Assembly (NCBI GenBank): GCA_026929865.2
Contig: CM049405.1
Span: 22,128,001-22,192,000, forward strand
Length of the DNA stretch: 64,000 nucleotides
From: Hyperoplus lanceolatus
Taxonomy: Eukaryota > Chordata > Actinopteri > Uranoscopiformes > Ammodytidae
Direction: 5' to 3'
Shown here: positions 48,101-61,493 of the stretch, in pieces
How positions within the stretch are numbered: position 1 is the first letter of the stretch
How the letters are laid out: each line of letters starts with the position of its first letter
The notes under the pieces: model-generated
Databases searched by the model: none
What the model saw: the letters and a program-made list of their open reading frames with translations, nothing else
Told to the model about the DNA's origin: nothing
Translations under genes and position numbers: made by a program

Positions 48101-49166
48101 AAAGCAGAGTTTCCTGTGTGAAAATTGTATCACCGTATATGTGGGGATTTTGGTCGCTGCCGGCAATGTGCGATGTGATTCAAACAATCTTAAAGCTGGT
48201 AACTCCTCCTGTGAAATATTGATAAGTGTGTCTGGGAACTACTCCTTCAACCGTCTCCCCATGCTGGAAAGTTAAGATCATTTGATCACCCGCATCAGAG
48301 ACATCCGCAGCAGTGATTTACTCCCTGTATTTTTTTTTAAATATATTTCATCCAGCCAATCATTTATCTTGGCCTGGCACATGGAGCCCGGATTTGCCCT
48401 CTGTATTCCGTCTTCCAGATTAGGACCGGTTCTGCGGCCTGTCCAACGCCCACCACTCAGCAAAAAGCCTTTTGTGGGGCCTGTGGGACGTGGCTCGGTG
48501 CCGTTGATCCTGAGATGTTGCTGGAAGTTTAATCTTAGCACGGTGAGAAACGAAGTTCTCCTGCTCTGCCTCTTGCTCTTGCCACTTTGATCAAGCCCTA
48601 ATGTGATTAGGCAGTGACCCTGACATGACTGGGCCAGGAACTTGTTAAAGAAACATGGGGATGGGGGAACGGGGGACGGGGGGTAGAAGAGCGTCTGATC
48701 TGACCAGTAAACCAGGAGAAGAAAGGAATTATTCTGAAGGTGTCCTCTGTTGCTTCTCTGCCTTGTGGGTAATAAGGGTTTCATGTATTCATTTTACACC
48801 AGCAAAAAATTGCAATCTATAATGACCTGACATTTCTTTTTTTAAACTAGCCAAGAGGCTCATGATTTGAATGTTAACCAGGGCTCTTGATGTAAGGTGC
48901 AGTACACTTGGGGGAAGCTTCTTTTGAATTCCGCAGGATCCCCTCTCAGTTGAGTCTTCATGGTTAAATTCATATAAATCTTCCGCTGCCCATAAAACAG
49001 AGCAACATGGTTGTGTACACATCCTGTCTGCGCAGCACATCTGCGTAAATAGCACTCTACAATGTGATTCAGTTATTCGCATGAGACTGTAGCTGCACTA
49101 CGCCCCTCACATATACAGTATCTATTGTTCACCAACATGTTCTGAGTTTCTTTACTGTGTTGTGTA
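45119..49166. other. Intron 1 DNA, nothing definite
   Basis: No exon. A short piece at about 47190-47235 (AGTCGCTTTGAATAAATGTC) resembles the tail of a common fish repeat. The remaining sequence is unassigned. Confidence 0.4.
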
Positions 49167-50008
49167 TAGGGATGGGGATCGAAACCTAGTTCTATTACGG
49201 ACCCAGTTCCGCTTAATTCAAAACCCGAAAATCAATAACGTTTGAGCTTATCGATACCGCTATCGAGTCCAGTAGGTCTTATGACATAATGTTAAATCTC
49301 AAGCAGAGTTGTGTCATCTAAAAATCAAATCCCTTCAGTGCCATATTACTGGTCCGTATCATAGACTGCATATAAAAGTGTTGTAGGCATACCTTTAACT
49401 GTCTTTGGGTTTAAAAAAACTCCTTCAACTCAGTATCCGTCTAGTCCAAAAAAAAAAAGCTCTGTCAGCTGCTGCTGCAGACGGTGTGCAGACGGGCTTG
49501 GCACCGCGCGCATCAACAGTTCTTCAAAGCAGCGGTGATAAACACACAACTGGACGGTGTAACCGTCAGTTAAAAATAGTAATCCAGTTTTGAAATCCAT
49601 GTTAAAATCAGCAGGATATAGAACTAGTTAGCTTAAAAAAAGTTGCTGACAGTGCCAAATGTGATGTGTTCAGGTCGGCTTGGTAATATGTATATTAGGC
49701 AAAGGTCATCATGATGTGTTCCAATGTAACAAAAAAAAGAAACTATAGTTTGTGGCAAGAAACTTCAATAATACAGTTTTGGTGAAACATTGTTTATTCA
49801 GCAGCAATATAAAATAGTTGGTATAGATGGAAATATGACCAGTTTAATGTCCTATCTTGAGCTCTGATTGTCTTATAGGCAATTAAAGCATTAATACCAG
49901 TTCTCTTTCAACAAAATAATAGAAAAGTATCGATAGTGGTATCAATAAAGACTCGGATCGATAAGGAGACTCGATAAGGGTATCTATCAATAAAAATGAA
50001 CTATCCTA
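49167..50008. mobile_element. Decayed hAT related to the 43645 element
   Basis: The left end TAGGGATGGGGATCGAAAC matches the 43645 family. The right end has repeated TATCGATA/GATCGATAAGG motifs and ends near CTATCCTA, a worn TIR. No target duplication survives and no ORF is present, so the edges, especially the right one, are approximate. Confidence 0.55.
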
Positions 50009-50011
50009 TAA

Positions 50012-50032
50012 AATAATAATAATAATAATAAT
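50012..50032. repeat. (AAT)7 microsatellite
   Basis: Perfect AAT units directly beside the decayed hAT end. Confidence 0.9.
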
Positions 50033-53000
50033 ATCCTATCAAGGTGAACGCAAATGTTCAAAGCACAAAATCGTAAGCTTTAGAAATTAGATAGACATTT
50101 TTCACATGTACACCATGACTTTAATAAATATTTCAGTCAGATACAAGCTTGACATATTGGGTATTCCTTTGCTTGCTTTGGCAACCCAAAAGGGACAATG
50201 TCAAAGAAGAAGAGACAGAATGTGAAAGATGTCCTGCACAATTGGCAGTGAGATGGAAAAAGATGCTGCACCACAAGGGATCCTGTGCCAGTAGTCTACA
50301 ATAAGGGAGCTGGTGTGGAATGGAAATAGGCTGATTTACAGACCTGATGGGTGCTTTGGATGAAGAAAAATGGGTCGAATCACTCAAATTGTTGATTGCA
50401 TATAGTTTTCTTTTGGCCAAATACTATAAGTGAACAGATGCATGCATTGCGGTATGCACATTTAGAGCGTGGAGCTGGACCTAACAATGGCAGATTAAGC
50501 TTGTGTCACCACAGCCAGCGTGACACACTCAAAAACCCAGTGTGCGTCATTTCAATTTAAATTACCAGTAGGCATATCTATGACTTATTAGAGAAAATAC
50601 CTGTGCATTCGACTGAGTGCAATCTTCAAGTGGTTACAAAACAAGTTAACAAGCTTCAGTAGCAAGTATAGGTATGTGTGAACGCCAAGAAAATAAACAA
50701 ATCACTTATGTCTTTTGCAATTTATTTATACAGTAAATTCTGCCAAGGACATGTGTGCTTGTGTGCATGATTTGATCTATTATTTACATTTTTTGCATTC
50801 AGAACCTTTTGGTTTGGTAGTACCTTGGGTAGTTTCTGTGGTTACATTTTGGCAACAAATAATTTACATTTCATATGCAAGGTGAGAATACTGACGAGCA
50901 CCAGACCCGGAGGCACTGGCAGTCCAAATATACTGCCTGCCTTACTACATTCAACTCCATTCAAGGCCGTGTGGGGCTGGATAAGAACGTAAACTAACAC
51001 AGATGCACATGTGGTGGCCTTGATAGATTGGCAATAAATATGCCATTTGAGCAAGTTTGATTTATTTGTCTCGCCTATCTTACGATTGTTTTTTCAGGCT
51101 AGTCAATGTAAGGACCTCGGAATGAGCCAATTAAAATGAATATCACCACTTCAATCGAAGTTTATCGAGCACAAAGAGTTCATTGTACTGTGGCATTTTT
51201 TCCATAGCACTTTACAGAGTTCGCTTGTCACATGTCACATGTGGAGAGGCTATTCATGTAGACATTTCTATATTGCTTTCTGGTGGTAGCTTCTAGATCA
51301 AAACGGCTGTATATCGCCATCCCCAAAACATCAGTTTGAGGAGTAAATGGCAAATTTCAAGCTGACCTAAAATATTAAAGTACACAGGCTGAGGTTCACA
51401 TGACATACATCAATAATAAAAAAGTCTTACTACATTACATGAAAATAAATATATGAAATGCATTTAATGTCTGGATTTTGGAGGCCTGAGGTGATCTGAT
51501 CCCTTTCTCTGATTCAGGATGAGGATAAAATGCAAGTGGAGGATTTGAAATATAAAAAACAATGTTTTAAGGCAGCTATGTTTAAATAACCTATGGTTAT
51601 AAGATAAAGGTCACATTTCTGTTTTGCATACATCCCTGGCTTGTGAGTCAGGCTTTTTTTTGTCAAAGATGGAAAAAGGCAAAAGTGGGCTGTTATTGTT
51701 TGAGAAACAGGGAGCAGATTATTATATTAAATAAAACTATTTCTGTCCTTGTGTTAATTAAATTGAGTGCTTGTCCGGTACTTGCATTAAGAGCCACTGA
51801 TTTGATTTCACATGCAAAGATCAAGGCCACACTTTGCATTCTAGCAGGTCAGACACTGCGAAAACCAAGACAACCATGTCCCCCAGTACAAACTAAGAAA
51901 TGAAATGTACTTTGGACTGTATGTGCATCTGCAAACAATAATAAAAACAATTGCAATACACTATATTTACACATAAAGTCAATTAAACAAATACCACATT
52001 TGTAATTAATTTTAAAAAGTCCATACAGGAATGATTACACCAAGAATAATTACATATTTTGTAAGGCAGACAATGCTGCAGCTGCAACAGCTGGCTGTGG
52101 AAATGAGTAGACCAATCTACAATAATTAACTTCCTGTTGTTTTCATTTACATCTGACTTTTGCTTCTCTTCTGTGTCACATTTTGAACATCTAGCCCTAT
52201 ATTTGAATAATAAGTATTAAGCTAGTAAATAAATACTGTACTAAGCTAGTAAATAAATAATGTGGCTCATTGGTTGGTAATGTAACATACTTGATTTGTA
52301 TGATTTACTCGACATCATTGTAAATGAGGGTCACCCCTCAATTGGTCTCTCGAGGATAAATAAAAGTTAAATGAAAAAAAAATGAAAAAATGACTTGAAT
52401 GGCATAGGATTGTGAGCTTGGTTGATGTGGTGTCAGTCATCTCTTTACCCTGTGCAAACTTCTGTTGTGCTGCCTTACTGCAAAACATTTTTCTTTTCAC
52501 ACTCGAAGCTCAAAAATGAAACACGAAGCCGCCTTTCCACTTCACCCAAAATAGAAAAACATGAAAGTAGTTTACATCCCACACCGAGTGGGCCAGACAT
52601 CCCACCTTTTCCATTGTTGGCCTTTTGTTTCTCCTGTTCTTTAACATTACAAACAAATACTGTACATATACCTGCTGTCCGTTCAGCTGCGTTGTGGACT
52701 AAAACATCAACAGAGTTGTTGCTACTTGAAGTAGATCAAAGGCATTGCACCCCAAGGGAAGTCAATCAAAGCTTCCCAGCGGTCAGCCATTTTTCCTGGC
52801 CTAGCTGATCATTTTCTCTCTAATATCCCCAGTCCCTGCAGCTCAGAATCTGGTCAATGTTGTTGGAAACAGAAAAACTGTCCATTCTGTCTGGGAGCAC
52901 TGGGGGTAAGTGAAAAACATGCTGAATTGATGACTTTCTAAATGGAAGCTGGGGTAGACTTTGTAACATCCATGGTTTCCTCCCCCAAAATAGGTTCCAC

Positions 53001-53257
53001 GTCGCCCTCATCGCGTAAGAATTAGCAATTCAAAGCGTAGCCCTGGGGTCACCGAGTGTTTATGTGGATGCCCAGTGTGATGAAGGATCACATTTGTTTC
53101 CTGTCACTGACCTGCCACTCACTCGGCTATTAGAGCTGAAGGCAACGCTGATTTTAACCTCAAATAGGAGCAAACGCTTCGTCGTGACCAAAGAGGGACA
53201 GAAAAAAAGGGAAAAGAAGAGAGGGGATGTGTTTACAGCCACAAACCCTCCTCCCAA

Positions 53258-53258
<1 letters not shown>
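50033..53258. other. Intron 1 DNA, nothing recognised
   Basis: AT-rich; a GGATAAATAAAAGTTAAATG stretch near 52352 resembles a LINE tail. No gene supported. Confidence 0.45.

Positions 53259-53324
<66 letters not shown>
53259..53324. repeat. (CA)33 microsatellite
   Basis: Uninterrupted CA dinucleotides. Confidence 0.97.
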
Positions 53325-53325
<1 letters not shown>

Positions 53326-54529
53326 CACAGCACACCATACAAAGTGGACATTATACTATCTGAGCTTTCAGCGAGAAATGCCCTTCACAAAAGTGTTGAG
53401 CTGGCACACTCACGCCTCACAGTAGATTAAATGTTGAGAGATGGGCTCTCTATTTTTAAACATCATATGGGATCAATACTCCTATTTGCACTTCAAAAGT
53501 AGCCTAACGCATTTGTTGGATTTTCAGATTATATTTTCCCAATGCGAGGATCATTTAGCTGTTTGAAGTAACGCTGTCTCCTCTGTCTTCTTAAGACATG
53601 AAGGTGAACTCTTTTAAAACGCAACTCACAGTAACTTTACATTTGAGTTTGAGCTGAAAGATGTGGATCAGCCTTAACCTTACATTTAAATGGCATTTAA
53701 TGATGTACACGTCACTGATACAAAATACCAACAGCAGGTGTTTAATGAGATTTGGTGTGAGGAATAGATGAAGGCGGAAATGACGCCTTGTGTTCTTTAT
53801 TTTATGTTCAGTTCTAACAGATTCTGTAGTTTATGCCTTCCATCTGCTGCAGTAAATGCATGGTGGACATAATTTGTATAAATCTAAAAGAAGGCCTATT
53901 AGCTTACATAGCGGCTTACATAGTTTTAGTTTTTCATTTCTTGGATTGTGTGTATGTAGGCTACATTGTTACCACCCCCAGCTGTCAATCATCAGAACAG
54001 TGTGAAACCATCAGAGGGGTTTATGCAAGGTATTTTTGCATTAGTTAAAAACGTTATTCCATAGTGCTACTTGAGGTCCGGATACCTGCATTAACTGCAT
54101 TTTCAATAAGCCTTTTTTTAGCAGCTTAAATTTAGCAGAAGTAGCTTTTAATTTAAATTTGTTTTTAACATATTGTCTTTAGGTGCTTGTCCTTTACGTT
54201 TTCTTAATTGAACAGCTATTTTGTAGAATAGTCAAAAGATCAACAAACTGTTGGAAATGGAGAATTATTGTTATAATGCATGACAACCACTGACTTCATG
54301 TCTGTGCTACTTTAATGTGCTTATGTGTACGAGTTGCATTCAGTGAATGAGAATTGTAATAAAGCAGAAAAGATTGCTGCTGAAAACACACTTATCAACG
54401 TATTATTTCCTGTTGCATACCTAACTAACGTCTCCCTATAGGTTGTCAGCTCATTGAAGCTGCACAGTCCTATTCAATTCAAAAGCAGTCATGTCAGCTG
54501 AGGTTTTATATATGTGCTGTTCGTCCATC

Positions 54530-54602
54530 GCTGACCCTAATTATTTAAATGTAGCATTAATCCTCACAATCCAGAGGATTTTGAAGCTGAATTAGGGTCA
54601 GC
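54530..54602. repeat. 73-nt stem-loop with two nested stems
   Basis: GCTGACCCTAATT (54530-54542) pairs perfectly with AATTAGGGTCAGC (54590-54602). Inside, AATCCTC (54559-54565) pairs with GAGGATT (54574-54580) around an 8-nt loop, with a bulged middle. The size resembles a small RNA precursor or a tiny fold-back element. Function is unknown. Confidence 0.7.
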
Positions 54603-57600
54603 TAGAGGTTAATGATGGCCAGAATTATCTGGGTGGTTCTCAACACAGTCTTTTCAAAAGCCTTCCTTTTATGTGGCTGCTGTGTGATTATAGCTTTCAG
54701 AATCCATTTTGCCCATCTTGTGGATGACCAGTTTTGTTCTTGTTTGTGGATGTGTAATCAGTCTCAACCTTTACCTGTTGAAATATCAGTTGTATATTTA
54801 GGCCCACTGCCAAATTATTCTTTCATTTGACTTTTTATGTTGGTATTTGTAAAATGTCCTCGGCTATACACAAGTAGCCCGCTGCACAGGAGTTGTAGTA
54901 CCAATCCAAGTGGGCTAAGTGTTTCACTGCTTTTCATATCTTTCAAAAGATTATGAATGAAAGAATGTCTGTTATTTTGGTGTGCTTTGGCGTAATCGAT
55001 AAGAACTTTTGTGGCCACATACTGTATATGTTCTGCATGAAAGCATTGACTCTCGCACAGTTCCTTACAAACAAAGCATCAAGGAAATTGAGTGAAGTGA
55101 ATAGCAAAAGAAAAAAAAAACAATCGAGCCACTGTAGATGGAAGCATGTTAGGAATACTAATTCAATTTGATGGGATTTTGATATGAGTTTTGTATTTGC
55201 CCTGTACCAGAATCTTTGCACAATATTGTCCCGTTTTAACATTGGGGTGCCGTTGTAACTTTCTATTATCAGTACACTAGCAACACATAGCTTGGCAGTT
55301 AATATCAGCGTTTTTGAAATATTAAAAAATTGCTTGTGCTAAAAACCACTGTGCGTCCATTCCCAAAGCGTCAGATACACTGAGGGCTCTCAGGACACTC
55401 CTATCGCACTGTCCGCCCCTGTAGCAGTCGCTGGCAGGAGGTGTGACGCTCAAGCAGCGCTGCAGACATCCTGTTTTGTTTGTCAATAACCTATTTCCGC
55501 TTTTCTCAACTCTTCTGCATGTGAAGTAAACAGTGATGTGGCATAGCGAGTGAAGCATTAATCGCACAACGCAACAAATCCATAATGAAATTATCATCAT
55601 TACCAAAACTTTAAATAATCGATTTTTTATCGATGTTATTGATTTGTTGTTGCAGCCCGTACATATAAATATAACCAGGCTGCTGCAGGTTTAAATATAC
55701 AACTTATTGTTGTAAACATGATCCGAACACCATTTAAATAAAACACAAAATACATTTTTCAACTTTTAGAATACTGATTTAGAATAACTATACTTTATGT
55801 TGATCTACCATTAAATTCTATCTCAAGTTTATGTGAAATTCATATTGACTTATTTTTGTGCCCCTCTAGGAAGTTGTATCATCGAGTTATGGTGCGCTTC
55901 TTAAACTCTGAAATCCAAAGTCACGCCAGAACTGCTCTCAGGTGCTGCTTGAAGTTGAATTTCACAGTTTTCACCATACATCCTGCATGCCCAGAGAAAA
56001 TGTACAGCCTTCATGTGATTATCGAATGACTCTCCCTGTTGTTTGATCAGCATTTGAATGCAATGAATAAAAATACTGACTATATGGCTCAAAAATAAGG
56101 ACAAAAATATAGATTATGGAATTATGATATTATTATTATATGTTGAATGAGATTTTATATCTGATTATATTTAAAAACTTTCAGTTTGTTAACTCATTGC
56201 ACACCCACCATGCTCAGAATGGGCGACGGAGCCTGACGCCTCACCTGTTTGTGATCCTAATGAGGAGATCAGCCAGCCTGACAAGAAAGGCTTTCACTTA
56301 ATAACATGTCATGGCTTAGCTGGCGTACATGTAGTATTAGCTTCCCTACAGCTCTCGTCAGGTCTAACATGACAGCGTTCCTAGCCCGTGACTTGGCATA
56401 AGCAGTATCTAAGGAGGAGTGCACAGGGCCCAGGGGTGCACTTGATTTGGTCATCAACATAATGAGGTAATTTTAAACAGATTGCCACTGAGACAGATAA
56501 TAGGCAAGTCATCAATGTGCCAGCCTGACCTTTACTAACAAAGCATAAAACTGCCTCACTACAGCTTCATGTTCATCTTTTCAGGGCACTATTACATTAA
56601 GCCAATGAATCAAGTTAAAACGTCTCCAGACAGCTTTGGCTTCTTTTATTTCTTTATGCTCTTTAGAAATTGTGTTGTACGCATGTATTGAGGAATACAA
56701 ATGTATACAAAAGTGTATCACGACTATCAAAATTAAAACTACTTTGGAACCACGTTACCGTTTTTATTTTTTTAATAATAGATTGACAAGTCCTTTTAAT
56801 ACAAGAGCTAATACACTAGAACAAAATATTGCATGAACAACTACTGATGTGATGTTAAAACAGGGAATTTACCCATGTATTTAGTTGGGAAATAGAAAGT
56901 CCTGACTTAATAAATTTGATTAGACATTATATTTAAGATAACCAGTACAGCTACTGAGAAAACAACGTTCAAAATGATATCCTAGAGCAAAGCTGGGGAC
57001 TCTCCTACCAAATTATTTTGTCAATTTAGGAATTTATTTGTCTTTCACGATGTTTCTGTTTGTATTTCATTTAAAGGCTCCTGTGGCAAATGGGCGATGG
57101 TTTGCCTTGCATTTAAACTGCAGCACAATAAATGGTGGCATTGGAGGTGCAAGCTTGTTATTTACTTGGTACAAATTGACAATTTCAAATGGATCTCTGT
57201 TCTGACGGATGTTCTCATCTTACTGAGCTGCTCAATGGGAGAGGCAAACTCTATCTCTGGTCAGTGCACAATGTGTGGAGTGCTTTTGGAAATGTATGCC
57301 CACTTGCACTGTCAAGTCTCAGCAGGGTTTAGACGGGGCTGTGGGCTTTTTAAGGGTGCATGTGATTTTTTTAAAACATTATCTACCTCATCTGCAGTGT
57401 GTTTTCTTTGCCACTGAGAACTTGGGGCTTACAAAACCTCTACACCGATTTAATGAGAAAATTGTCTCACTCAGACAACACAGCAAAACTAACAAATAAG
57501 AAAATTAATTGCAGTTAATTAATCCAGCGATGAGATGAGATGGCTCATAGTGGCCAATTGGCTCTGTGGTTTATCTTAACGTCTCTTAAAATATATATTT

Positions 57601-58277
57601 TTTTATATAATTTATTTTGTAATGCCTAGCATAACAAAAATTGCCAGAAGAACAAATGAATAATACATCATGATAGTCCACATGCATCATGGGTTGTTAT
57701 GATGCCTGTTATCACCATCCCAGTCATTAGTCATCATAGACAAATGTTCACTATTGCTGGCAGCAGACATCAGAGAGATGGAGGACAGAAGTGTGTTGAA
57801 AAATGTATTATCCATATTCTCCTTTCTACCAAATATCTGGCAGTTTAGTTACCCTTTCTGTGCCTAATTTAGCCTTGTTTGTATTTAGATCATGAAGAGA
57901 TTTGACCAAGTGATTAACATCATAGTTGTATGTGTAAACGGATGCTTTGGCATGTGTTTTGCATACTAAACCTTTTATCTGCTTTATCTTAGCAGGGCAG
58001 TGAATAAGTATTATTAGTATTATAAGTATTATCAGCTACTCAGATTTTTTTAAATAAATGTGTTTCTTAGATTAATGTCTCCCCCTCTTCTCAGTCCTTG
58101 ACGACAGTAGAGCAGATAACATCATGGGGAGTAGCACTGAAGATTAAAAATGTCAATTTTCAAACGTCACACCTTGCTCTATGATGTACAGCCCGGGGGG
58201 TTGGGAATGCACACAGGAATCTGAACAAGGACTCTCCAATGTAATGTCACAGAGAAAACACCTGCACGCACAACAAA

Positions 58278-58298
58278 CACACACACACACACACACAT
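58278..58298. repeat. (AC)10 microsatellite
   Basis: Short uninterrupted AC run. Confidence 0.9.
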
Positions 58299-59143
58299 AC
58301 AGGACGTGACTGTTGTGCATCCACATGACATTACTATACTGTCTAATCTCCGCTAGGGTTCATCCGGTGTGCTATGTGCCTCAGTCTGAATAATGTCTCT
58401 CCGTCCTCTGCCTCCTAAGCCACGCTGGCCTTTGACTTGTTTACACAGATTAAAGATGTGATGTTGAAACGTGTGCTGGATCAAACAGCGCCGTTGCACA
58501 GGCGTAACAAATGTCAGCATGATGGAGGTGAGGACTCTAATGCGGTATTATCTCTGCCACATTGTTATGTGGGTACAAGAGGGAGGAAGCAGGTGTGATA
58601 AATGTCCAGCAAAGACAGACACCACATTTCTACCTGTCTCCACCTGTGTGTTGAGGCGGGCAATCTATTTAGCCAGGGGGAAGCTGGGGGGTTGGGTCAG
58701 GCAGTCCAATCTGAAGTTGTTTGCCGGTTGACAGGGTGGAAACAGCGAACGGACATGGCACAGTTTGGCCCTGGGAGATTTCTGTCTGACACTGCCAGGG
58801 AGGATACAGCGGAGCGGAACAGAGGACAACATGGGGAAGGTCAGCATGGGATAGACAGGTGTCACCTGATGTATTGTGGGTTAACAGCCTTCGAATGATG
58901 TTTCTGTCGGCTCAGCCCACAACAGAGACATCTATGAAACAAGGCTCAATTCCTTCCTATTCTCTGCGTGTCTCTGATTCCAGCAAATTGTTCAAACTGA
59001 ATTAGTTAGATGCATAATTCTTCAGGGTTATAGTACTAAGAATTACATCAGTAAAGTGTGTGACTTAGACTAGGGGAACATTTCCCATTTCCTACCATCA
59101 GTTAGTTTTGCTTTATTTTAACAGTCACAATAGTCAAACCTTA

Positions 59144-59800
59144 AAGGTGCAGTGTGTAATATGAAATCATCACCAGAGGTGGGCAGAGTAGCCAAAAAAT
59201 GTACTCAAGTAAAAGTAAGTTACTTTAAGATTATAATTACTCAAGTAGAAGTAAAAGTACCCATAAAAATTATTACTCGAGTAAGAGTAAAAAAGTATGC
59301 AGTGAAAAGACTACTCAAGTACTCAAGAGTACAAGTAGGCCTACTGAATTACTCCGGATTTATTTTTGAAATATAGAGAGCAACACAAACGGTACAGAAT
59401 AGACACGAACATAATATAAAACAGCAATGTTCAAATAAAGATATGTTAAATAACATAATTTTAAATAAAACAATAAATAAGGTATTTAAAAATCAAATGA
59501 ATAACCCTTGAACTCAAACAATAATAAATTAATTATCTGCCAAATTAAATACATCACCCTTCAAATAAAATGATAATAAATTAGGCTTGTCCAAAATTAT
59601 ATTAATTAAAACCAATACACTTATAACACTGTTGCAATTGTTTTGCACATACACATTTTAAAACAAATTCCTACAATATGTCACTGGCCCTGAGAAAATT
59701 CTCTAGGTTGTGTTTGGCCCCAAGAATATAAAACACACAAAATTAAACTTCGTTACACATCAAAACCTGCTGGCACACTCACTTAACGTATGAAACTACA
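59144..59800. mobile_element. Teleost DNA-repeat cluster (TTAA-type tip, then ACTCAAGTA element)
   Basis: TTAAAGGTGCAGTGTGTAAT at 59144 looks like the tip of a TTAA-type MITE. From about 59174 an element begins AGAGGTGGGCAGAGTAGCC and continues with many ACTCAAGTA/AAGTAAAAGTA words to about 59350. I recognise this as a dispersed fish DNA repeat. AT-rich sequence after it may be its interior. No matching right end was found, so it may be truncated. Confidence 0.5.
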
Positions 59801-60119
59801 GAGTGGCTGAACAAAGAGACCACTCTCAGACTCTCACACAGCCAGACTGGGGCATGCGAAGTGAGTAGGCTACAGGGAGAACAGGACATGTGTCAAAGAA
59901 GAACAGTTTCTCTGTAATTGCGAGTGTGTGGGAGTCTGTGTCACTGTGATGTTTGTATTTGAGGCCAGGGGTGTGGCTAATGCTCCTCGGAATCAGCGGT
60001 TTCTTCCATTTTCTCAACTCACCCAGATAGTCGGTAAAATATGCGTTTAACCTACATGGTACGGCCACGGATACAACATCGGTGCGGAACCGCAGCCTTT
60101 AAAAAAGTCCGCGGACATT
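59801..60119. other. Intron 1 DNA, nothing recognised
   Basis: GC-richer toward 60060-60119, leading into the tandem block. No gene supported. Confidence 0.4.
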
Positions 60120-60480
60120 GCATGGACCTATAAAGAAATGGACAGCAGACTGAAAACCGTTGGAACGTGAAGCCATTCATTCCTATGACAGCTGCTCATT
60201 GGCGCAGGGCGACCATTCAGGAAGTATTCCTGGCTTCGGCTTCCTCTCCATGGGTGCCGACCATGGACATATAAAGAAATGGACACCGGATTGAAACACG
60301 GCGCCCATTCATTCCTATGAAAGCTGCTCATTGGCGCAGAGACGCAACAAGGAAGTATAATCCGGAAATTCTATGCGGCCCGGAAGCATGACGTAGCATG
60401 GACGTAGCTGCACTATGGACCTATCAAGAAAGAGGGCGGCAAGCGTAGCGGACTGGAGGCGGGAGTAGAATCATTCTCGT
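60120..60480. repeat. Degenerate tandem repeat, about 145-bp unit
   Basis: Two and a half units start at about 60121, 60262 and 60413, each beginning (C/T)ATGGAC(C/A)TAT..AAGAAA. The first two continue with CATTCATTCCTATGA and AGCTGCTCATTGGCGCAG. The 12-mer GCATGGACCTAT at 60120-60131 recurs inverted at 63552-63563, so the block may be one end of a larger, older element. Confidence 0.65.
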
Positions 60481-60995
60481 TCTGTAGCATCTAGCCTGGC
60501 GAAAACAAACTGAAAGCCGTTAAAAGCCGTTGGGCTAATAAAACGCTTGAGGTGGCGTTTTGAAATGAGAAAACTTCCATTTTAATAGTAGGGGAAGGTG
60601 GGGTGATTTGTGCATTTTGGAAGTTGCAAAACCCCTTGTTTCTAGAAAACCGTGGAAGAAATTGGAAATGTGACCACATATTTAAGAAGAGCCATCCATT
60701 TGACTCATCCTGTAAAGAAGGGAGACACAAGGAATAAGATATAAGCACATTTAAGCTCAAAAAACTGTGTTTTGCCTTTCAAAGTAAAATTTCCATGATC
60801 AAGGTTTTTTGATTATTGTGTCTGAACAATTATAGACACGTTTGAAAACATTTGACACATGTTTTAGTGCTTTGGTATGCTACACTTTGAGTCTATATAG
60901 TTAGCACAATGTCAACCCTAAATTGCTGCATCATGCCTATTATCCAAATTTCTGGGGATGGGGGTGATTTGTGCGCAAGGGCCTGGGTGAGTTAT

Positions 60996-61318
60996 AAGTA
61001 AGTAAGTAAGTAAAATGTATTTATAAAAGCACATTTATGACAGTTTGCACTGTCCAAAGTGCTGTACATAGTGCATTCAGTAGGTAAACAATGAAGGTAA
61101 AATAACAATAACCAAAATAAAAGACGTAAAGCCCATACATCCACATAAACACAGATAGTAGTGCAGAGGTAAGTAAGTAGTGCAGAGGTTAATGGGGAGG
61201 AAACACCAGGGTGTACATATGGGTTTTGAGCCTTGATTTAAAGGCAGAAATGTAGGGGGAATCACATTTGTCAGGTGGCAGTTGGTTCCACAAGCACGGA
61301 GCAACTAGTGCAAAGTAC
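60996..61318 (-). mobile_element. LINE 3' end nested in the pogo-like element
   Basis: The complement reads LWNQLPPDKCDSPYISAFKS, then RLKTHMYTLVFPPH and a stop, the C-terminus of an L2/CR1-like LINE. It is followed by a 3' UTR containing AGCACTTTGGACAGTGCAAA and an ACTT-type tail (complement of 60996-61013). It is strongly 5' truncated and younger than its host element. Confidence 0.65.
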
Positions 61319-61319
61319 A

Positions 61320-61493
61320 TTTCTGAGAGTTGTGCCAGTGGCATGGCTGTATACGCTGGTCACCAAAAAGAAAGTGATAGTCTACAGTAGCTCAGGAGAG
61401 AGTGACATCTCAATTCCACTTAACGACACCACTGATGAGAGTTCAGATGGCCAGAAAGATGATGATGGTGACTTTGTCATTGTGACACAATGA
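61320..61493 (+). pseudogene. pogo-like transposase C-terminal tail
   Basis: The plus-strand frame ends SSSGESDISIPLNDTTDESS, then DGQKDDDGDFVIVTQ and a stop, an acidic tail of the sort found after the DDE domain of fish CENP-B/pogo-like transposases. Upstream coding sequence is cut by the nested LINE, and the DNA-binding and catalytic domains are missing. The longer ORF from 61275 begins in LINE sequence and is a chimera. Confidence 0.45.

Larger units (their letters stand above)
53325..59140. other. Intron 1 DNA, mostly unassigned
   Basis: No exon recognised. It contains a hairpin at 54530-54602, a CA run at 58278-58298, and an ATCGATTTTTTATCGAT-like patch near 55618-55640 reminiscent of a worn DNA-transposon end. 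Confidence 0.45.

Noticed and set aside
48278-48784. 168-codon minus-strand ORF as a gene
   Set aside because: No domain similarity and an overlapping ORF on the other strand. Treated as chance.
57097-57417. 106-codon plus-strand ORF as the next asic4 exon
   Set aside because: It lacks the YGKCYTFN and GLEIMLDIQQ motifs expected for exon 2.
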